Positions 40,082 through 49,749 are shown, counted from the first letter of the stretch. The stretch is 64,000 bases of DNA from Streptosporangiaceae bacterium (GCA_019245115.1 JAFARZ010000303.1:1-64000), one strand, 5' to 3'. Numbers and translations: made by a program. Notes: generated by a model not told the origin, from the letters alone.

Positions 40082-42292
40082 TTGACGTCAAGGGGGTTCG
40101 CCACGCGAATCCGACATCCCGCTGGATGGTCGAGCGCTGCCCGATGGACCAGAACCCATGGAGTCGTCCTCGCCGGCCTGGCCCTCATCGCCGGGCAGCT
40201 CGGCTGGACAGCCTTCGTCCTGTCACGGTCCTACTTCCGCCAGAGCGACTTCCTGATGCTGGACCGAGCGCTCCGCGAGGGCTTCGGCTGGAAATATCTC
40301 ATGTGGGTCGACGCGGGCCACCTGATGCCAGCCGGACTGGCGATCACCTGGGCGGTTGCCCGGACCTCGGTGTACAGCTGGCCGCTGGCCTTCACCGCCA
40401 TCATGATCCTCGTCGCGGCCGCGTCGCTGGCCATGCTGCGGATGCTCGTGACCGTCTTCGGTCGTTCTGATGGCGCGCCGTCGGCCGCGGCCGACGGCGC
40501 CAGCGGCGCCGTTGGTGTCGGCGGCGCCGCTGGCGCCGTCCCGCGGGGCATCCTGATCCCGCTCGCGGTGTACCTGTTCGCGCCCCTGTCGGTGGGGGCG
40601 GTCGCGTGGCTGTCGGTGGCGGTGCGGGTCCTGCCGCTTCAGCTCGCGATGTTCATGGCCGTGCACGCGCATGTCCGGTACCTGCGTGACGAGCGGACGC
40701 GGCATCTGATCGCGAGCGCCGTCTGGCTGGTCATCGGCATGGCCTCGGCCGACCAAGGGGTGCTGGTGCCCCTGCTGTTGTTCGCGCTCACCGTCGGGTA
40801 CTTCGAACCCGGCCGGCTCCGCGACGCGGCCGGACGGGCCGCGGTCAGATACCGCCGGGCGTGGGTCACATATGCCCTGCTGCTGGCCGGGTACTGCGCC
40901 GTGTTCTTCGTCCAGCTGGTTGTTTGGGGAGTCCACGTCGCGGGCCCGGGCAAGGCCACCAGCCTGTATGAGTTCGCCGGGAACATGCTCGGCGCCGGGC
41001 TCGGGCCGGGCCTTCTCGGCGGCCCGTGGCAATGGGCCGCATCGGGCTACGCGCAGGCGGCCCCGCCGGCCGCCGCGGAGTACCTGTCGTGGATCGTCGT
41101 CGCGGTCGTGGTCGTGGTGAGCTGCGTCTACCGGTCCAGCGCCTGGCGGGCGTGGGCGATCCTGCTCGGCTGGGTGGTGGCGGCCTGCATCGTGCCGGCC
41201 GCCATCGGGGGCGCCGGGTTCGGGTTTTCCGTGACGGCGCTCGCCGAGCAGACCGGGTACCTGGCCAATGCGACCGGTGTGCTCGCGTTGTGCCTGGGGC
41301 TGGCGTTCCTGCCCGCCGGGGTAGCCATGGATGCTCCCGCGCGACCGGTCCGGGTACTCGCCTTCTGCTGCTTCGTGTGCTTCGTGGCCGGGACGGTGGC
41401 GTCGTTGCAGAACTTCGAGTCAGTCACCTCGGCGGCGGTCGCGCGGTCATACGTCGCGACGGCGCGCCGCGCGGTAGCCGACGCACCGCGCGGGACGGTA
41501 ATCGTCGACGCGCCCACGCCGGTGACGGTCATGGCCCCGGGCTTCTTCTCCGGTGAAGCGGACACCCTGCACGTGATCGGGCCGCTGGCGCGATCACGTG
41601 CGGCGCGATCACGCGCGGGGAGCCGGGTGACCGGCGGGCCGTCCTGGGTCCCCGCGCTGGACGGCGTGTACACCGGCCAGATGATCTTCGACGCCAAGGG
41701 GCAGCTGCGGCCGGTCACCGTGATCGGCCTGGCGTCCCAGCCGGCGCCCAAGGCAAAGCCGGCTCCGACGCGGCGATCACGCGCCAAAGGCGGCAAGGCT
41801 CAGTCGGCTCAGTCCGCGGGGTCGGCGGGGCCAGCGGGGTCGGCGCGGCCGCGGTCGGCGGGGTCGGCGCGGCCGCGGGCGGCGGCCGGCGCATGCTGGA
41901 ACGTAACCGGCACCGGGCTGAACATCCCGCTCAAGGGCACCCTCTACCGCTGGGCCTGGACCGCGCGCGTGGCGTATTCGGGACCGGCCGGGCTGCTGTC
42001 GGTGAGGTTCGGCGGCAGCGGGAGCCAGCGCGTCGCGATCCCCGCGGGCACCCACGTCGTCTACGTCCCGGTCACGGGTTCCGGGAACGCGATCAACCTC
42101 CGCTTCGCCGACCCGGCCGGGTCAGACGCCGGCCAGGGCAGTACGGCCGGTCCGTCTGGTGCGGCAGGTGTCGCCGGTGCGGCCGGTCAGTCCGGTGCGG
42201 CAGGACCGCTTTGCGTGTCCGGTGTCACGGTGGGCTTGGTCGACGCGGACCAGAAAGGTCACGCCATCCCCGCCGTCCCAGTGGCCGGTTGA
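40082..42292 (+). CDS. Large multi-pass membrane protein with Ala/Gly/Pro-rich linker (GT-C-like)
   Basis: The 736-residue protein has about 10-11 hydrophobic helices up to about residue 430, then a mainly extracellular C-terminal region. The first exposed loop has acidic and aromatic residues (SRSYFRQSDFLMLDRALREGFGWKYLMWVDAGHLMP), as in GT-C glycosyltransferases. The C-terminal region has a low-complexity SAGSAGPAGSARPRSAGS linker (about 580-600), a beta-rich module with CWNVTGTGLNIPL, and a second Gly/Ala-rich stretch. TTG 40082 is the only in-frame start. The upstream region lacks a clear RBS. A role in assembling surface polysaccharide is inferred from neighbours. Confidence 0.75.
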   Translation: MTSRGFATRIRHPAGWSSAARWTRTHGVVLAGLALIAGQLGWTAFVLSRSYFRQSDFLMLDRALREGFGWKYLMWVDAGHLMPAGLAITWAVARTSVYSWPLAFTAIMILVAAASLAMLRMLVTVFGRSDGAPSAAADGASGAVGVGGAAGAVPRGILIPLAVYLFAPLSVGAVAWLSVAVRVLPLQLAMFMAVHAHVRYLRDERTRHLIASAVWLVIGMASADQGVLVPLLLFALTVGYFEPGRLRDAAGRAAVRYRRAWVTYALLLAGYCAVFFVQLVVWGVHVAGPGKATSLYEFAGNMLGAGLGPGLLGGPWQWAASGYAQAAPPAAAEYLSWIVVAVVVVVSCVYRSSAWRAWAILLGWVVAACIVPAAIGGAGFGFSVTALAEQTGYLANATGVLALCLGLAFLPAGVAMDAPARPVRVLAFCCFVCFVAGTVASLQNFESVTSAAVARSYVATARRAVADAPRGTVIVDAPTPVTVMAPGFFSGEADTLHVIGPLARSRAARSRAGSRVTGGPSWVPALDGVYTGQMIFDAKGQLRPVTVIGLASQPAPKAKPAPTRRSRAKGGKAQSAQSAGSAGPAGSARPRSAGSARPRAAAGACWNVTGTGLNIPLKGTLYRWAWTARVAYSGPAGLLSVRFGGSGSQRVAIPAGTHVVYVPVTGSGNAINLRFADPAGSDAGQGSTAGPSGAAGVAGAAGQSGAAGPLCVSGVTVGLVDADQKGHAIPAVPVAG

Positions 42293-42403
42293 GACCGTGA
42301 CCCGAGGCGCCGATCCGTGTCCCGGATATATCCGATATATCCGAAATACGCCCAACGTCGTACTTATTCAGGTAGCGTCAGCGGTTCGATTCGGATCCCT
42401 GTT

Positions 42404-42457
42404 CGGATGGATGTGGCAGCCACCCGGTTATAACCGGGTGGCTGCCACATCCATCCG
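42404..42457. terminator. Perfect 54-bp palindrome P2
   Basis: The 27-nt halves are exact reverse complements with no spacer, centred between 42430 and 42431 (CCGGTTATAACCGG at the middle). It follows the membrane protein stop by 111 nt and shares arms and core with P1. As RNA it would form a very stable hairpin. As DNA it could extrude a cruciform. Termination is the simplest role. Confidence 0.7.
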
Positions 42458-42745
42458 GGCGTGCCCTGGTGCAGGCGGGATGAGAGGGGCGAGATGTGTA
42501 CCTGTGCTGCCAGCGGCCGCCGCCAGGTCCTGAACCGTCACTTTGCCGGCGAGTTGGTCGGACAGAACCGGGCAAAGCGGTCCGTCAGGCGACCATTTGT
42601 TCGGCAAGGCCAGCCCGGCCGCGCCGACGCTGTCTGGCGGCGCTGCCTGCCGACGTTGCCTGTCGGCGCCGGGGCGGCGCTGGCTGCCGGCGCGGCCGGG
42701 GGCGGCGCCGCCGCGGAACTCGTCGTTGCGGTCGCGGCGATGTGC

Positions 42746-42759
42746 GAGAACTTGTTACA
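42746..42759. promoter_or_regulatory. KstR-like site 9 upstream of the AftD operon
   Basis: GAGAACTTGTTACA matches seven of eight fixed positions (first T is G) and shares the right half GTTACA with sites 5, 6 and 8. It is 101 nt before the DUF2613 start. This is the weakest member of the set by context. Confidence 0.5.
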
Positions 42760-42860
42760 TTTTGACGACATTACTAGCCAGTTGCCCGGTCAGTAAGTTA
42801 CTCTCCGGTTAACTAAGCCGGGGAGCTAACCGTGCAGTAAAACCCCGAAGGAGCAGTGCC

Positions 42861-42998
42861 ATGATCCGTTTGATCATCGCCATCGCCGTCGGCGCAGTGA
42901 TTGCGGTCGGGGGGGTCTTCATCCTGCAGAACGCGCTGGACAGCGCCGCCAACGGCACGCAGTCGAACGCCTCGCTCTATCAGTACGGCAACCGCTGA
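42861..42998 (+). CDS. DUF2613-family small membrane peptide (Rv0236A-like)
   Basis: A 45-residue peptide with one hydrophobic helix (IRLIIAIAVGAVIAVGGVFILQNAL) and a short polar outer tail ending LYQYGNR. The YGNR ending and size match the DUF2613 family. In mycobacteria a member is encoded next to aftD. The RBS GAAGGAG is at 42847-42853. It is probably secreted or membrane-anchored with its tail outside, and may be an accessory of the arabinosyltransferase. It is only 5 nt from the GT2 gene start, so the operon reads DUF2613-GT2-GT4-AftD. Confidence 0.8.
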   Translation: MIRLIIAIAVGAVIAVGGVFILQNALDSAANGTQSNASLYQYGNR

Positions 42999-43003
42999 GC
43001 GGC

Positions 43004-43942
43004 GTGGGGAGCATACCGCCGGCCTTTCACCCGGCGTCTGTGGAGATCGTGATCCCCGCGCGCAACGAGGCCCGGAGGCTACCCGAAGGGCTTGGCGCGC
43101 TATGCGCCAAAGCGGCGACGCTGCCGTTGCGCACGGCGATCCTCGTGGTCGACAGCGCGAGCACCGATGAGACCGCCGACATCGTCCGCGCATGGCCGGA
43201 TGGTCCCGTGCCGGTCGGCCTGCTGCGCTGCGACCGACCGGGCAAGGGGGTCGCGGTCCGGGCCGGAATGCTGGCCACCCGCGCTCCCTTCGTCGGGTTC
43301 TGCGATGCCGACATGGCCACCGACCTGTCCGCGCTCGACCATGCGATCAGCCTGCTGGCCGCCGGGCACCTCATGGTGATCGGTTCTCGTGCGCTGGGTG
43401 CTTCGCTGGTGCAGGCCCGGTCGAGTACGGCCCGGCGGGTGGGCGCGGCTTTGTTCCGCACGCTGGCCCGTGGCATCGTCCCGGGCGCGACCGACACCCA
43501 GTGCGGGTTCAAGTTCTTCTCCGGTCCGCTGGTACGTTCCGCGGCGGCGTCGCTGCGGACGCCCGGGTTCGCCTTCGACATCGAGCTGATCTCGAACTGC
43601 CTGCGGCTTGGCGCGCTGCTGACCGAGATCCCGGTCTGCTGGCACGACATGCCCGGCTCGACGTTCTCGGTGCGCCGCCACTCGGCGGCCGCCTTCCGCG
43701 ACATCGCGTCGATCTGGCTGCGGTCGCACGCCGCGCGCGACGCGCGCGACGTGCGCGGCGCGGACGGCCAGCCCGCCGGCGCGATGATGCGCGGGGCGGG
43801 CCCGGTACCAGCCCAGCGATCGGCGCTGCTACGCCCGGATCTGTTCGCTGACCAGGAGCTGCTGGCCCACGGGAGTGTGCTGGCCAACGGCAGCCTGCTG
43901 GCCGACCGCGGCCTGCTCGCCGCCGGAGTCACCACGACGTGA
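43004..43942 (+). CDS. GT2 glycosyltransferase (polyprenyl-phosphate sugar synthase type)
   Basis: The 312-residue GT-A enzyme shows VEIVIPARNEARRLPEGL (nucleotide-sugar pocket), ILVVDSASTDETADIV, GKGVAVRAGM, FCDADMATDLSAL (DxD metal motif) and the acceptor-side TDTQCGFKFF. This set is typical of dolichol/polyprenyl-phosphate mannose or glucose synthases (Dpm1/Alg5-like). It would make the lipid-linked sugar donor used by membrane GT-C enzymes such as AftD's neighbours. The C-terminal 60 residues are low complexity with repeated LLA(D/N)-type units. GTG is the likely start, 5 nt after the DUF2613 stop. Confidence 0.88.
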   Translation: MGSIPPAFHPASVEIVIPARNEARRLPEGLGALCAKAATLPLRTAILVVDSASTDETADIVRAWPDGPVPVGLLRCDRPGKGVAVRAGMLATRAPFVGFCDADMATDLSALDHAISLLAAGHLMVIGSRALGASLVQARSSTARRVGAALFRTLARGIVPGATDTQCGFKFFSGPLVRSAAASLRTPGFAFDIELISNCLRLGALLTEIPVCWHDMPGSTFSVRRHSAAAFRDIASIWLRSHAARDARDVRGADGQPAGAMMRGAGPVPAQRSALLRPDLFADQELLAHGSVLANGSLLADRGLLAAGVTTT

Positions 43943-45372
43943 CGGACGCTACCGGGCTGCGCGGAGTGCGGATCGCCGTCGCCAACTGGCGGGATCCATG
44001 GCATCCGCAGGCGGGCGGGGCGGAACGCTATGCGTGGGAGATGGCCCGCGAACTCGCGGCGCGCGGAGCGGTGGTCCGCTTTCTCACCGCTCGCGCGCCG
44101 GGGCAGTCCCGCGGCGAACGCCGCGACGGGATCGAGATCATCAGGCTGGGCGGGCAGTTCACCGTGTACCCGCTCGTGCTCGGCTGGCTGCTCGCGCACC
44201 GGCTCGCGCACCGGCTCGCGCACCGGTGGTCAGTCGACGCGGTTCTCGATTGCCAGAATGGCATCCCGTTCTTCACGCCGCTCGTACTGCCTCGCCGGGT
44301 GCCGGTCCTGTGCGTGATGCATCACGTGCACGCCGCTCAGTTCGGTGTTCACTTCCCGGGCTGGATGGCCCGCGTGGGCCGGCTGCTCGAGGGACCGATG
44401 GCCCGGCTGGTCTACCGGCGGCATGCGTGCGTAGCGGTCTCGCCGTCGACGATCGCCACGATGCGCGACCGGCTCCGGTGGACCGGCGACATCTACCTGA
44501 TCCCCAACGGCGCGCCAGTCCCCGATGCCCCACCGCAGACCCCAAAGACCCCCAAAGGCAACGCCCAGCAGCCGGGCCTGGTCTGGGTCGGAAGGCTGGT
44601 CGCCCACAAGCGAGCCGAGCTTATCCTGCCCGTCGCCGAACGCGGATTCACCATCGACGTGATCGGCCGGGGTCCGGCCGCGGAATCCCTGGAACAAGCC
44701 ATCGCGGCCCGTCGCCTGACCGACCTGGTACGGTTGCGCGGTTTCCTCCCCGAGGGCGGCAAACACGCGGTTGTCGCCGGATCGCTGCTGCACCTGAACA
44801 CCTCTCAGGGCGAAGGCTGGGGGTTGTGCGTACTGGAAGCGGCCGCCCTTGGCGTGCCCACCGTCGCCTACGACGTCGAGGGCCTGCGCGACTCGGTACA
44901 CGACGGGGAAACCGGCTGGCTGGTCCACGAGGGCGAGGAGTTCGCGGACGTCGTTGAGCGGGCCGCCAAGGAACTCGCCGACCCCGCCCGTCGTGAGCAG
45001 ATCGCGGACGCATGCCGCCGCTGGGCCGCGCAGCTGGGCTGGGATCGCAGCACGGCCAGGATGGCGGAGCTGATCGGAGCGTGCGTCCGCGCCGGTACCT
45101 CGAAGGGAACCCGCGAAGGGGCTTGGATCGTGTCCCGCAACGACGATAACGTCGGTAACGCCAGCGTTAACGCCAGCCGTACCGTCGTCGCGGAGGGACC
45201 AGTGCTCGACATGCTGATCAGTGCCGGCGGCCGGGTGATCCGTCCGGCCACACCGGTCGAGCGCCTTCTCGGCGAAGTGGCCGACGCGACCGAAGTGCCC
45301 CGAGCGACCGAAGTGCCCCGAGCGACCGAAGCGACCGAAGTGACCGAGGCGGGAACTCCAGGGCGGCAGTGA
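43939..45372 (+). CDS. GT4 glycosyltransferase (Rv0225-like)
   Basis: This 477-residue GT-B enzyme has an N-terminal domain with WRDPWHPQAGGAERYAWEMARELAARG. Its C-terminal UDP/GDP-sugar domain has LVWVGRLVAHKRAELIL and LNTSQGEGWGLCVLEAAALGVPTVAYDVEGLRDSV (the EX7E-type motif). A 15-bp tandem repeat near 44188-44227 encodes LAHRLAHRLAHR, and an 18-bp repeat near 45285-45345 encodes ATEVPR units at the C-terminus. It overlaps the GT2 gene by 4 nt. By position it parallels Rv0225, and it probably adds mannose or a related sugar to a phosphoinositide- or polyprenyl-linked glycan. Confidence 0.87.
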   Translation: MTDATGLRGVRIAVANWRDPWHPQAGGAERYAWEMARELAARGAVVRFLTARAPGQSRGERRDGIEIIRLGGQFTVYPLVLGWLLAHRLAHRLAHRWSVDAVLDCQNGIPFFTPLVLPRRVPVLCVMHHVHAAQFGVHFPGWMARVGRLLEGPMARLVYRRHACVAVSPSTIATMRDRLRWTGDIYLIPNGAPVPDAPPQTPKTPKGNAQQPGLVWVGRLVAHKRAELILPVAERGFTIDVIGRGPAAESLEQAIAARRLTDLVRLRGFLPEGGKHAVVAGSLLHLNTSQGEGWGLCVLEAAALGVPTVAYDVEGLRDSVHDGETGWLVHEGEEFADVVERAAKELADPARREQIADACRRWAAQLGWDRSTARMAELIGACVRAGTSKGTREGAWIVSRNDDNVGNASVNASRTVVAEGPVLDMLISAGGRVIRPATPVERLLGEVADATEVPRATEVPRATEATEVTEAGTPGRQ

Positions 45373-45379
45373 TCCAGCC

Positions 45380-48300
45380 GTGATCGACACCGGTGTACCG
45401 CGGCTTGGTGACGCCAAGCCGCCGGCCCGCGGATTCCCCGGCCACGCCGCGGCCTGGTGGCAAGGCGGGAAGCAGCTCGCGTTCCGGTTCCGGCTGCTCG
45501 GGTGCTGCCTGCTGCTCGCCGCGCTCCCGTTCGCCACCGCGCCGGGCGACATCATCTCCGACACGAAGTTCGAGCTCGTCGTCAACCCGAACAGTTTCCT
45601 GTCCGGCGCGCTCACCTTGTGGAATCCGCAGCAGTTCGGCGGGCTGCTCGATCAGGCCGTCGGGTACCTGTTCCCGATGGGTCCGTTCTTCGAGATCGGG
45701 CACATACTGGCCGTCGACGGATGGATAATCCAGCGGCTGTGGATCGCCCTGCTGCTGATCGCCGCGTTCGGCGGCACGGTGCGGCTCGCGGGCCGGATGG
45801 GGGTCGGGACCCCGTGGACGCGGCTGGCCGCCGGCCTCACCTACGCCCTGTCGCCCGCCGTGCTCAGCATCCTCGGCCAGATGTCGGGCGAAGTCCTGCA
45901 GATGACCATGCTGCCGTGGATCCTGATCCCGCTCGCCGACATGCGCCCGTGGACCCGCGACGCGAGCGGCGGACGCGGGCGAAGCGGAATCGGCGGAATA
46001 CTGGCCGCGCCAGGAGCCAGCCGGGCGCGCGCCGTGGCCCGGTCGGCCACCGCCGTCGCCTTGTGCAGCGGCATGAACGCGGCGTCGACCATCGCCGTCC
46101 TGGTGCCCGCCGTCATCTACATCCTGACCAGGCGCGGGGGTGTGTCGAGGCTCCGCATGCTGGCCTGGTGGGTGCCGGCGGTGGTCCTCGTCACCTTGTC
46201 GTGGTTCGTCCCGCTGCTGCTGCTGTCCAAGTACGGCGTCTCGATCGTGCTCTACACCGAGAGCGGGCAGGTCACTTCGTCGGCGACGAGCCTGCTCAAC
46301 ATCTTCCGGGGGACCGAGAACTGGGTCAGCTACCTGGTGGTGAACGGTCAGTCCTGGCGGCCGCTCGCGCTCCAGATCGCGACCGATCTGGTGCCAGCGT
46401 TTCTCATCGGGTTGCTCGCCGCCCTGGGCCTGGCCGGCCTGCTCCGCCGCGACATCCCGGAACGGCGGTTCCTGCTGTGGTCGGCGCTGCTCGGGATAGT
46501 CATCATCGCGCTCGGCTATGTGAGCAGCCTGGGCAGCCCGCTCGAGAGCCCGATCATCAGCTTCATCAACGGCCCGGCGTCGCCGTTCCGCAACCTGTGG
46601 AAATTCGACCCGATGCTCCGCCTGCCGCTGGCGCTCGGGCTGGCCCACCTGCTCCTCTTGCCGGGGGGCCGGCCCCCCGGCGACCCCCCGCGCTCGGCCC
46701 GCGCGTACCAGCTGAAGGTCGCGCTGACCGGCCTGGCGGGTGCCGCCCTGGCCGGCCTGCTGGTGCCCGCCTTCGCCACCGGGGTGGCCAGCGCGGGCCC
46801 GTTCCGCCAGGTGCCGTCCTACTGGGTGGCCACGGCGGACTGGCTGAACGCCCACGCGGGCCGGCAGGCCGTGCTCGTCGAGCCGGGCGCGGCGTTCGGC
46901 CAGTACATCTGGGGCAGCCCGATGGACGACGTGCTCCAGCCGCTGACCAACGTCGATTACGCCGAGCGGAACCTGTCCACCATCGGATCCGCGGGAAACG
47001 AACGGCTGCTCGACGCCATCGACCAGCGGCTGACGGCGGGCGCCGGGTCAGCCGGCATCACCCGGGCGCTGGCCCGGATGGGCGTGAAGTACGTGGTGGT
47101 CCGCAACGACCTGTCCCGGGCCGAGCTCAACGGAGCCTGGCCGGCCAGGATCAGCGACGCGCTGGCCGCCTCGCCCGGCATCACCCAGGTGGCGCAGTTC
47201 GGCCCGATGGCCAGCGGAGGCGGTCCCGATGACGCGGCCACCAACTTCGACGCGCCGTATCCCGCGGTTCAGGTCTATCAGGTCGCTGGCACGCAGCCGG
47301 TCGCGGTCGTGCAGGACGCCTCGAGCGCGTTGCGGGTCTACGGCGCACCGGAATCGCTGATCACCCTGGCCAGCGAAGGCCTTCTCGGCAACCGCCCGGT
47401 ACTGTTCAACGACGACAGTCCGGACCAGCCCGTGGCCGGGGATGTCATGACGGACTCGCTGCGCCGCAGGGTGGTCAACTTCGGCCAGCTGCGGGCGAAC
47501 TACTCGCCGACGCTCACCGCCACCCAGCCGGCCGACACGTTCCTGGCCACCAACGACTTCACCGAGCCCGGCTGGAGCAAATACCAGGCAGTCGCGCGGT
47601 ACGCCGGTATCAAGGATGTCACCGCGTCCTCGTCCGCGTCGGACCTGGGCGCGCTGCCCACCCAGTGGGCGAGCGGCGCGATGCCGTATTCGGCGGTCGA
47701 CGGCAACCTGGCCACCATGTGGCAGTCCGGGGGCTGGACCGGACCCATCGGCCAGTGGATCCAGGTCGATTTCGACGCCAGAATGAACCCCGGCACGATC
47801 CAGGTCGCCTTCGCCGACAACGCGGCGATCGGCCCGCCGGTCACCGGCGTCACGGTGACCACCGCGGCGGGCCGGGTCAGCGACCAGGTGCAGGTGACCG
47901 GGAACCTTCAGCCGCTGCGGGTGCCGGCCGGGCCGTCGGGCTGGCTGCGCATCACGGTCACCAGCGTCGACTACCGGCCGGCGTCCCCGTTCGGCACTCA
48001 AGTGGGCATCGCGGGGATCGTGGTGCCCGGAGTTTCCGCCACGCGGACGATCGTCACGCCGCCCGTCCCCGGCGGTGACCCGTCCGCCGTGGTGCTGTCC
48101 AAGGCCCAGCCGCAGCCGTCCGGCTGCATGCTCACGTCGCTGCGCTGGGTCTGTTCCTCCCAGCTCAGCACCACGACCGAGGAACAGTACGGCTTCGATC
48201 AGACCTTTAAAGAGCCTTATAACGAACGTACTGTGGTGCGCGGTTCGGCCATCCTCATCAATCCGTCGCTGGCCGATCATTATGCGCAAGTGGGCACCCA

Positions 48301-49738
48301 TGAGACGGTCGTGACCGGGTCGTCGATCTATACGGCCGACGTGCCGGATCAGCCGCGCAGCGCCTTCGACGGCGACCCGGCGACGTCCTGGGTCGCCAGC
48401 ACCACCGACTCGCACCCGCGGCTCAGCATCCAGTGGGGGTATTCGCGCAAGATCAGCCAGGTCACCATCCAGCGGCCGGCGGGCGCGTCCGGCCTGCTTC
48501 AGGTGCTGATCACCGGGTCCGGCGGCCAGATCCGCGGGGGCATGATCGGCGCCAACGGCGCCGCGGCCGGAGGCCCAGGCCGATCAGACACGGTCAAGTT
48601 CCCGCCGATGAAGACGACCGGCCTGACGTTCAGCTTCTCGCCGGTACAGGCGCCGCTTCAGATCACCGACGTGTCGATCCCGGGCGTGCCGTTCCTCACC
48701 ACGCCGAGCGGGCCGTTCCGGCTGCCGTGCGGATTCGGCCCGCTGGTCCGGCTCAACGGCCAGGCCGTGCCGACCAAGGTAACCGGCACGTTCGGCGACC
48801 TGCTGGCCGGCCGTCCGATGACGTACACCTCCTGCCAGCCGGTGTCTCTCGCCGCCGGGGACAACGAGGTGACCGAGTCGCAGGTCGACTCGTTCGACAT
48901 CCAGGACATGGTCCTGGGCGGCTCGGCCCTGGCCGCCACCTCGGCGCCGGCGCCCTCGCCGGCCGACGTGGTGAGCTGGACGTCCTCGGTCAGGAAGCTG
49001 CGGGTGGCGACGACCGCGCGGTCCTACCTGGTGGTGAACCAGAACTTCAATACCGGGTGGCGGGCGGTCATCGACGGCCAGCGTCTGGAGCCGGTCCGGC
49101 TTGACGGCTGGAAACAGGCGTGGGTGCTCCCGGCGCACACCGCCGGCGTGGTGACGCTGACCTACCAGCCGGAGGCCGTGTACCGCGACGCGGTCATCGT
49201 CGGCCTAGCCGCCTTGGCCGTGGTCTTGCTGGTCGCGTCCGGCCTACGGTGGCCGTGGCGTCGCCGCCCGGCCGCGATCGGGCCGCGATTGCCGCAGGCA
49301 CGCCGTTCGTACCACCCGCGGCCGTGGCCGCATGAGCTTTCCTCCAGCGAGGCGCTGTTGCCGCTGTGGCCTTACCGGTTCCCGTGGCTGCGCTGGGTCG
49401 GGCTGGCCGCGGCCTGCGCGGTCCTGGCCGGGGTCGGGCTGGTGCTCGGCGGGTATCCGGGCGCCGTCCTGGTACCGGCCGCCGCCTTGGCGTTCGGAGT
49501 CCGGGCCGGCGGCTGGCGTGTGCGGTCCCGTCCGTGGGTGCTGGCCGGCCTGCTGGTGATAGCTTCCGCGTGCGGGGCGGTCGGCGTGCACCTGGCGCTG
49601 TCCGGGGATATCGGCTCGATCGTCAGTGCGCCCTCGAACGCCATCCCGCAGGTGATCTGCCTGATTGTGGTCGGCGGCATGGCGGGTGCTCTCATCGGCC
49701 CTGGAGTGGAACTGAATCGTGACAAGGCAGAAAAGTAG
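45380..49738 (+). CDS. aftD: AftD-type alpha-(1->3)-arabinofuranosyltransferase
   Basis: A 1452-residue GT-C membrane enzyme. The N-terminal half has about 10-11 helices and the AftD stretch PGDIISDTKFELVVNPNSFLSGALTLWNPQQFGG, with acidic residues expected for donor catalysis. Later blocks include SPAVLSILGQMSGEV and INGPASPFRNLWKFDPMLRLPLALG. The large extracellular part (about 480-1270) contains two discoidin-like carbohydrate-binding modules (SAVDGNLATMWQSGGWTGPIGQWIQVDF and SAFDGDPATSWVAS). Three or four helices close the protein. AftD adds arabinofuranose branches to arabinogalactan/lipoarabinomannan from decaprenyl-phosphoarabinose. The stop codon TAG is part of KstR-type operator 5. 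Confidence 0.9.
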   Translation: MIDTGVPRLGDAKPPARGFPGHAAAWWQGGKQLAFRFRLLGCCLLLAALPFATAPGDIISDTKFELVVNPNSFLSGALTLWNPQQFGGLLDQAVGYLFPMGPFFEIGHILAVDGWIIQRLWIALLLIAAFGGTVRLAGRMGVGTPWTRLAAGLTYALSPAVLSILGQMSGEVLQMTMLPWILIPLADMRPWTRDASGGRGRSGIGGILAAPGASRARAVARSATAVALCSGMNAASTIAVLVPAVIYILTRRGGVSRLRMLAWWVPAVVLVTLSWFVPLLLLSKYGVSIVLYTESGQVTSSATSLLNIFRGTENWVSYLVVNGQSWRPLALQIATDLVPAFLIGLLAALGLAGLLRRDIPERRFLLWSALLGIVIIALGYVSSLGSPLESPIISFINGPASPFRNLWKFDPMLRLPLALGLAHLLLLPGGRPPGDPPRSARAYQLKVALTGLAGAALAGLLVPAFATGVASAGPFRQVPSYWVATADWLNAHAGRQAVLVEPGAAFGQYIWGSPMDDVLQPLTNVDYAERNLSTIGSAGNERLLDAIDQRLTAGAGSAGITRALARMGVKYVVVRNDLSRAELNGAWPARISDALAASPGITQVAQFGPMASGGGPDDAATNFDAPYPAVQVYQVAGTQPVAVVQDASSALRVYGAPESLITLASEGLLGNRPVLFNDDSPDQPVAGDVMTDSLRRRVVNFGQLRANYSPTLTATQPADTFLATNDFTEPGWSKYQAVARYAGIKDVTASSSASDLGALPTQWASGAMPYSAVDGNLATMWQSGGWTGPIGQWIQVDFDARMNPGTIQVAFADNAAIGPPVTGVTVTTAAGRVSDQVQVTGNLQPLRVPAGPSGWLRITVTSVDYRPASPFGTQVGIAGIVVPGVSATRTIVTPPVPGGDPSAVVLSKAQPQPSGCMLTSLRWVCSSQLSTTTEEQYGFDQTFKEPYNERTVVRGSAILINPSLADHYAQVGTHETVVTGSSIYTADVPDQPRSAFDGDPATSWVASTTDSHPRLSIQWGYSRKISQVTIQRPAGASGLLQVLITGSGGQIRGGMIGANGAAAGGPGRSDTVKFPPMKTTGLTFSFSPVQAPLQITDVSIPGVPFLTTPSGPFRLPCGFGPLVRLNGQAVPTKVTGTFGDLLAGRPMTYTSCQPVSLAAGDNEVTESQVDSFDIQDMVLGGSALAATSAPAPSPADVVSWTSSVRKLRVATTARSYLVVNQNFNTGWRAVIDGQRLEPVRLDGWKQAWVLPAHTAGVVTLTYQPEAVYRDAVIVGLAALAVVLLVASGLRWPWRRRPAAIGPRLPQARRSYHPRPWPHELSSSEALLPLWPYRFPWLRWVGLAAACAVLAGVGLVLGGYPGAVLVPAAALAFGVRAGGWRVRSRPWVLAGLLVIASACGAVGVHLALSGDIGSIVSAPSNAIPQVICLIVVGGMAGALIGPGVELNRDKAEK

Positions 49739-49749
49739 AACGTGTTACA
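49736..49749. promoter_or_regulatory. KstR-type operator 5 (overlaps the aftD stop)
   Basis: TAGAACGTGTTACA is a full match to TnnAACnnGTTnnA. Its first three bases are the aftD stop codon. It lies 38 nt before the first LmcA-like gene. The downstream GTTACAGTCTTGTATCTG closely resembles the sequence after site 8. Confidence 0.82.

Larger units (their letters stand above)
42293..42860. other. 568-bp intergenic region upstream of the AftD operon
   Basis: It contains the perfect 54-bp palindrome P2 (42404-42457) and KstR-like operator 9 (42746-42759). The RBS GAAGGAG (42847-42853) of the DUF2613 gene ends the region. A 111-codon frame at 42461-42796 has low-complexity Ala/Gly content and no family resemblance, and was not called. 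Confidence 0.6.

Noticed and set aside
42461-42796. 111-codon plus-strand frame between P2 and the DUF2613 gene
   Set aside because: Low-complexity Ala/Gly content, no RBS, and it crosses the putative operator; not supportable as a gene.
45457-47232. 591-codon frame inside aftD
   Set aside because: Same-strand shadow frame, Arg/Pro-rich, while the aftD frame has membrane segments and family motifs throughout.
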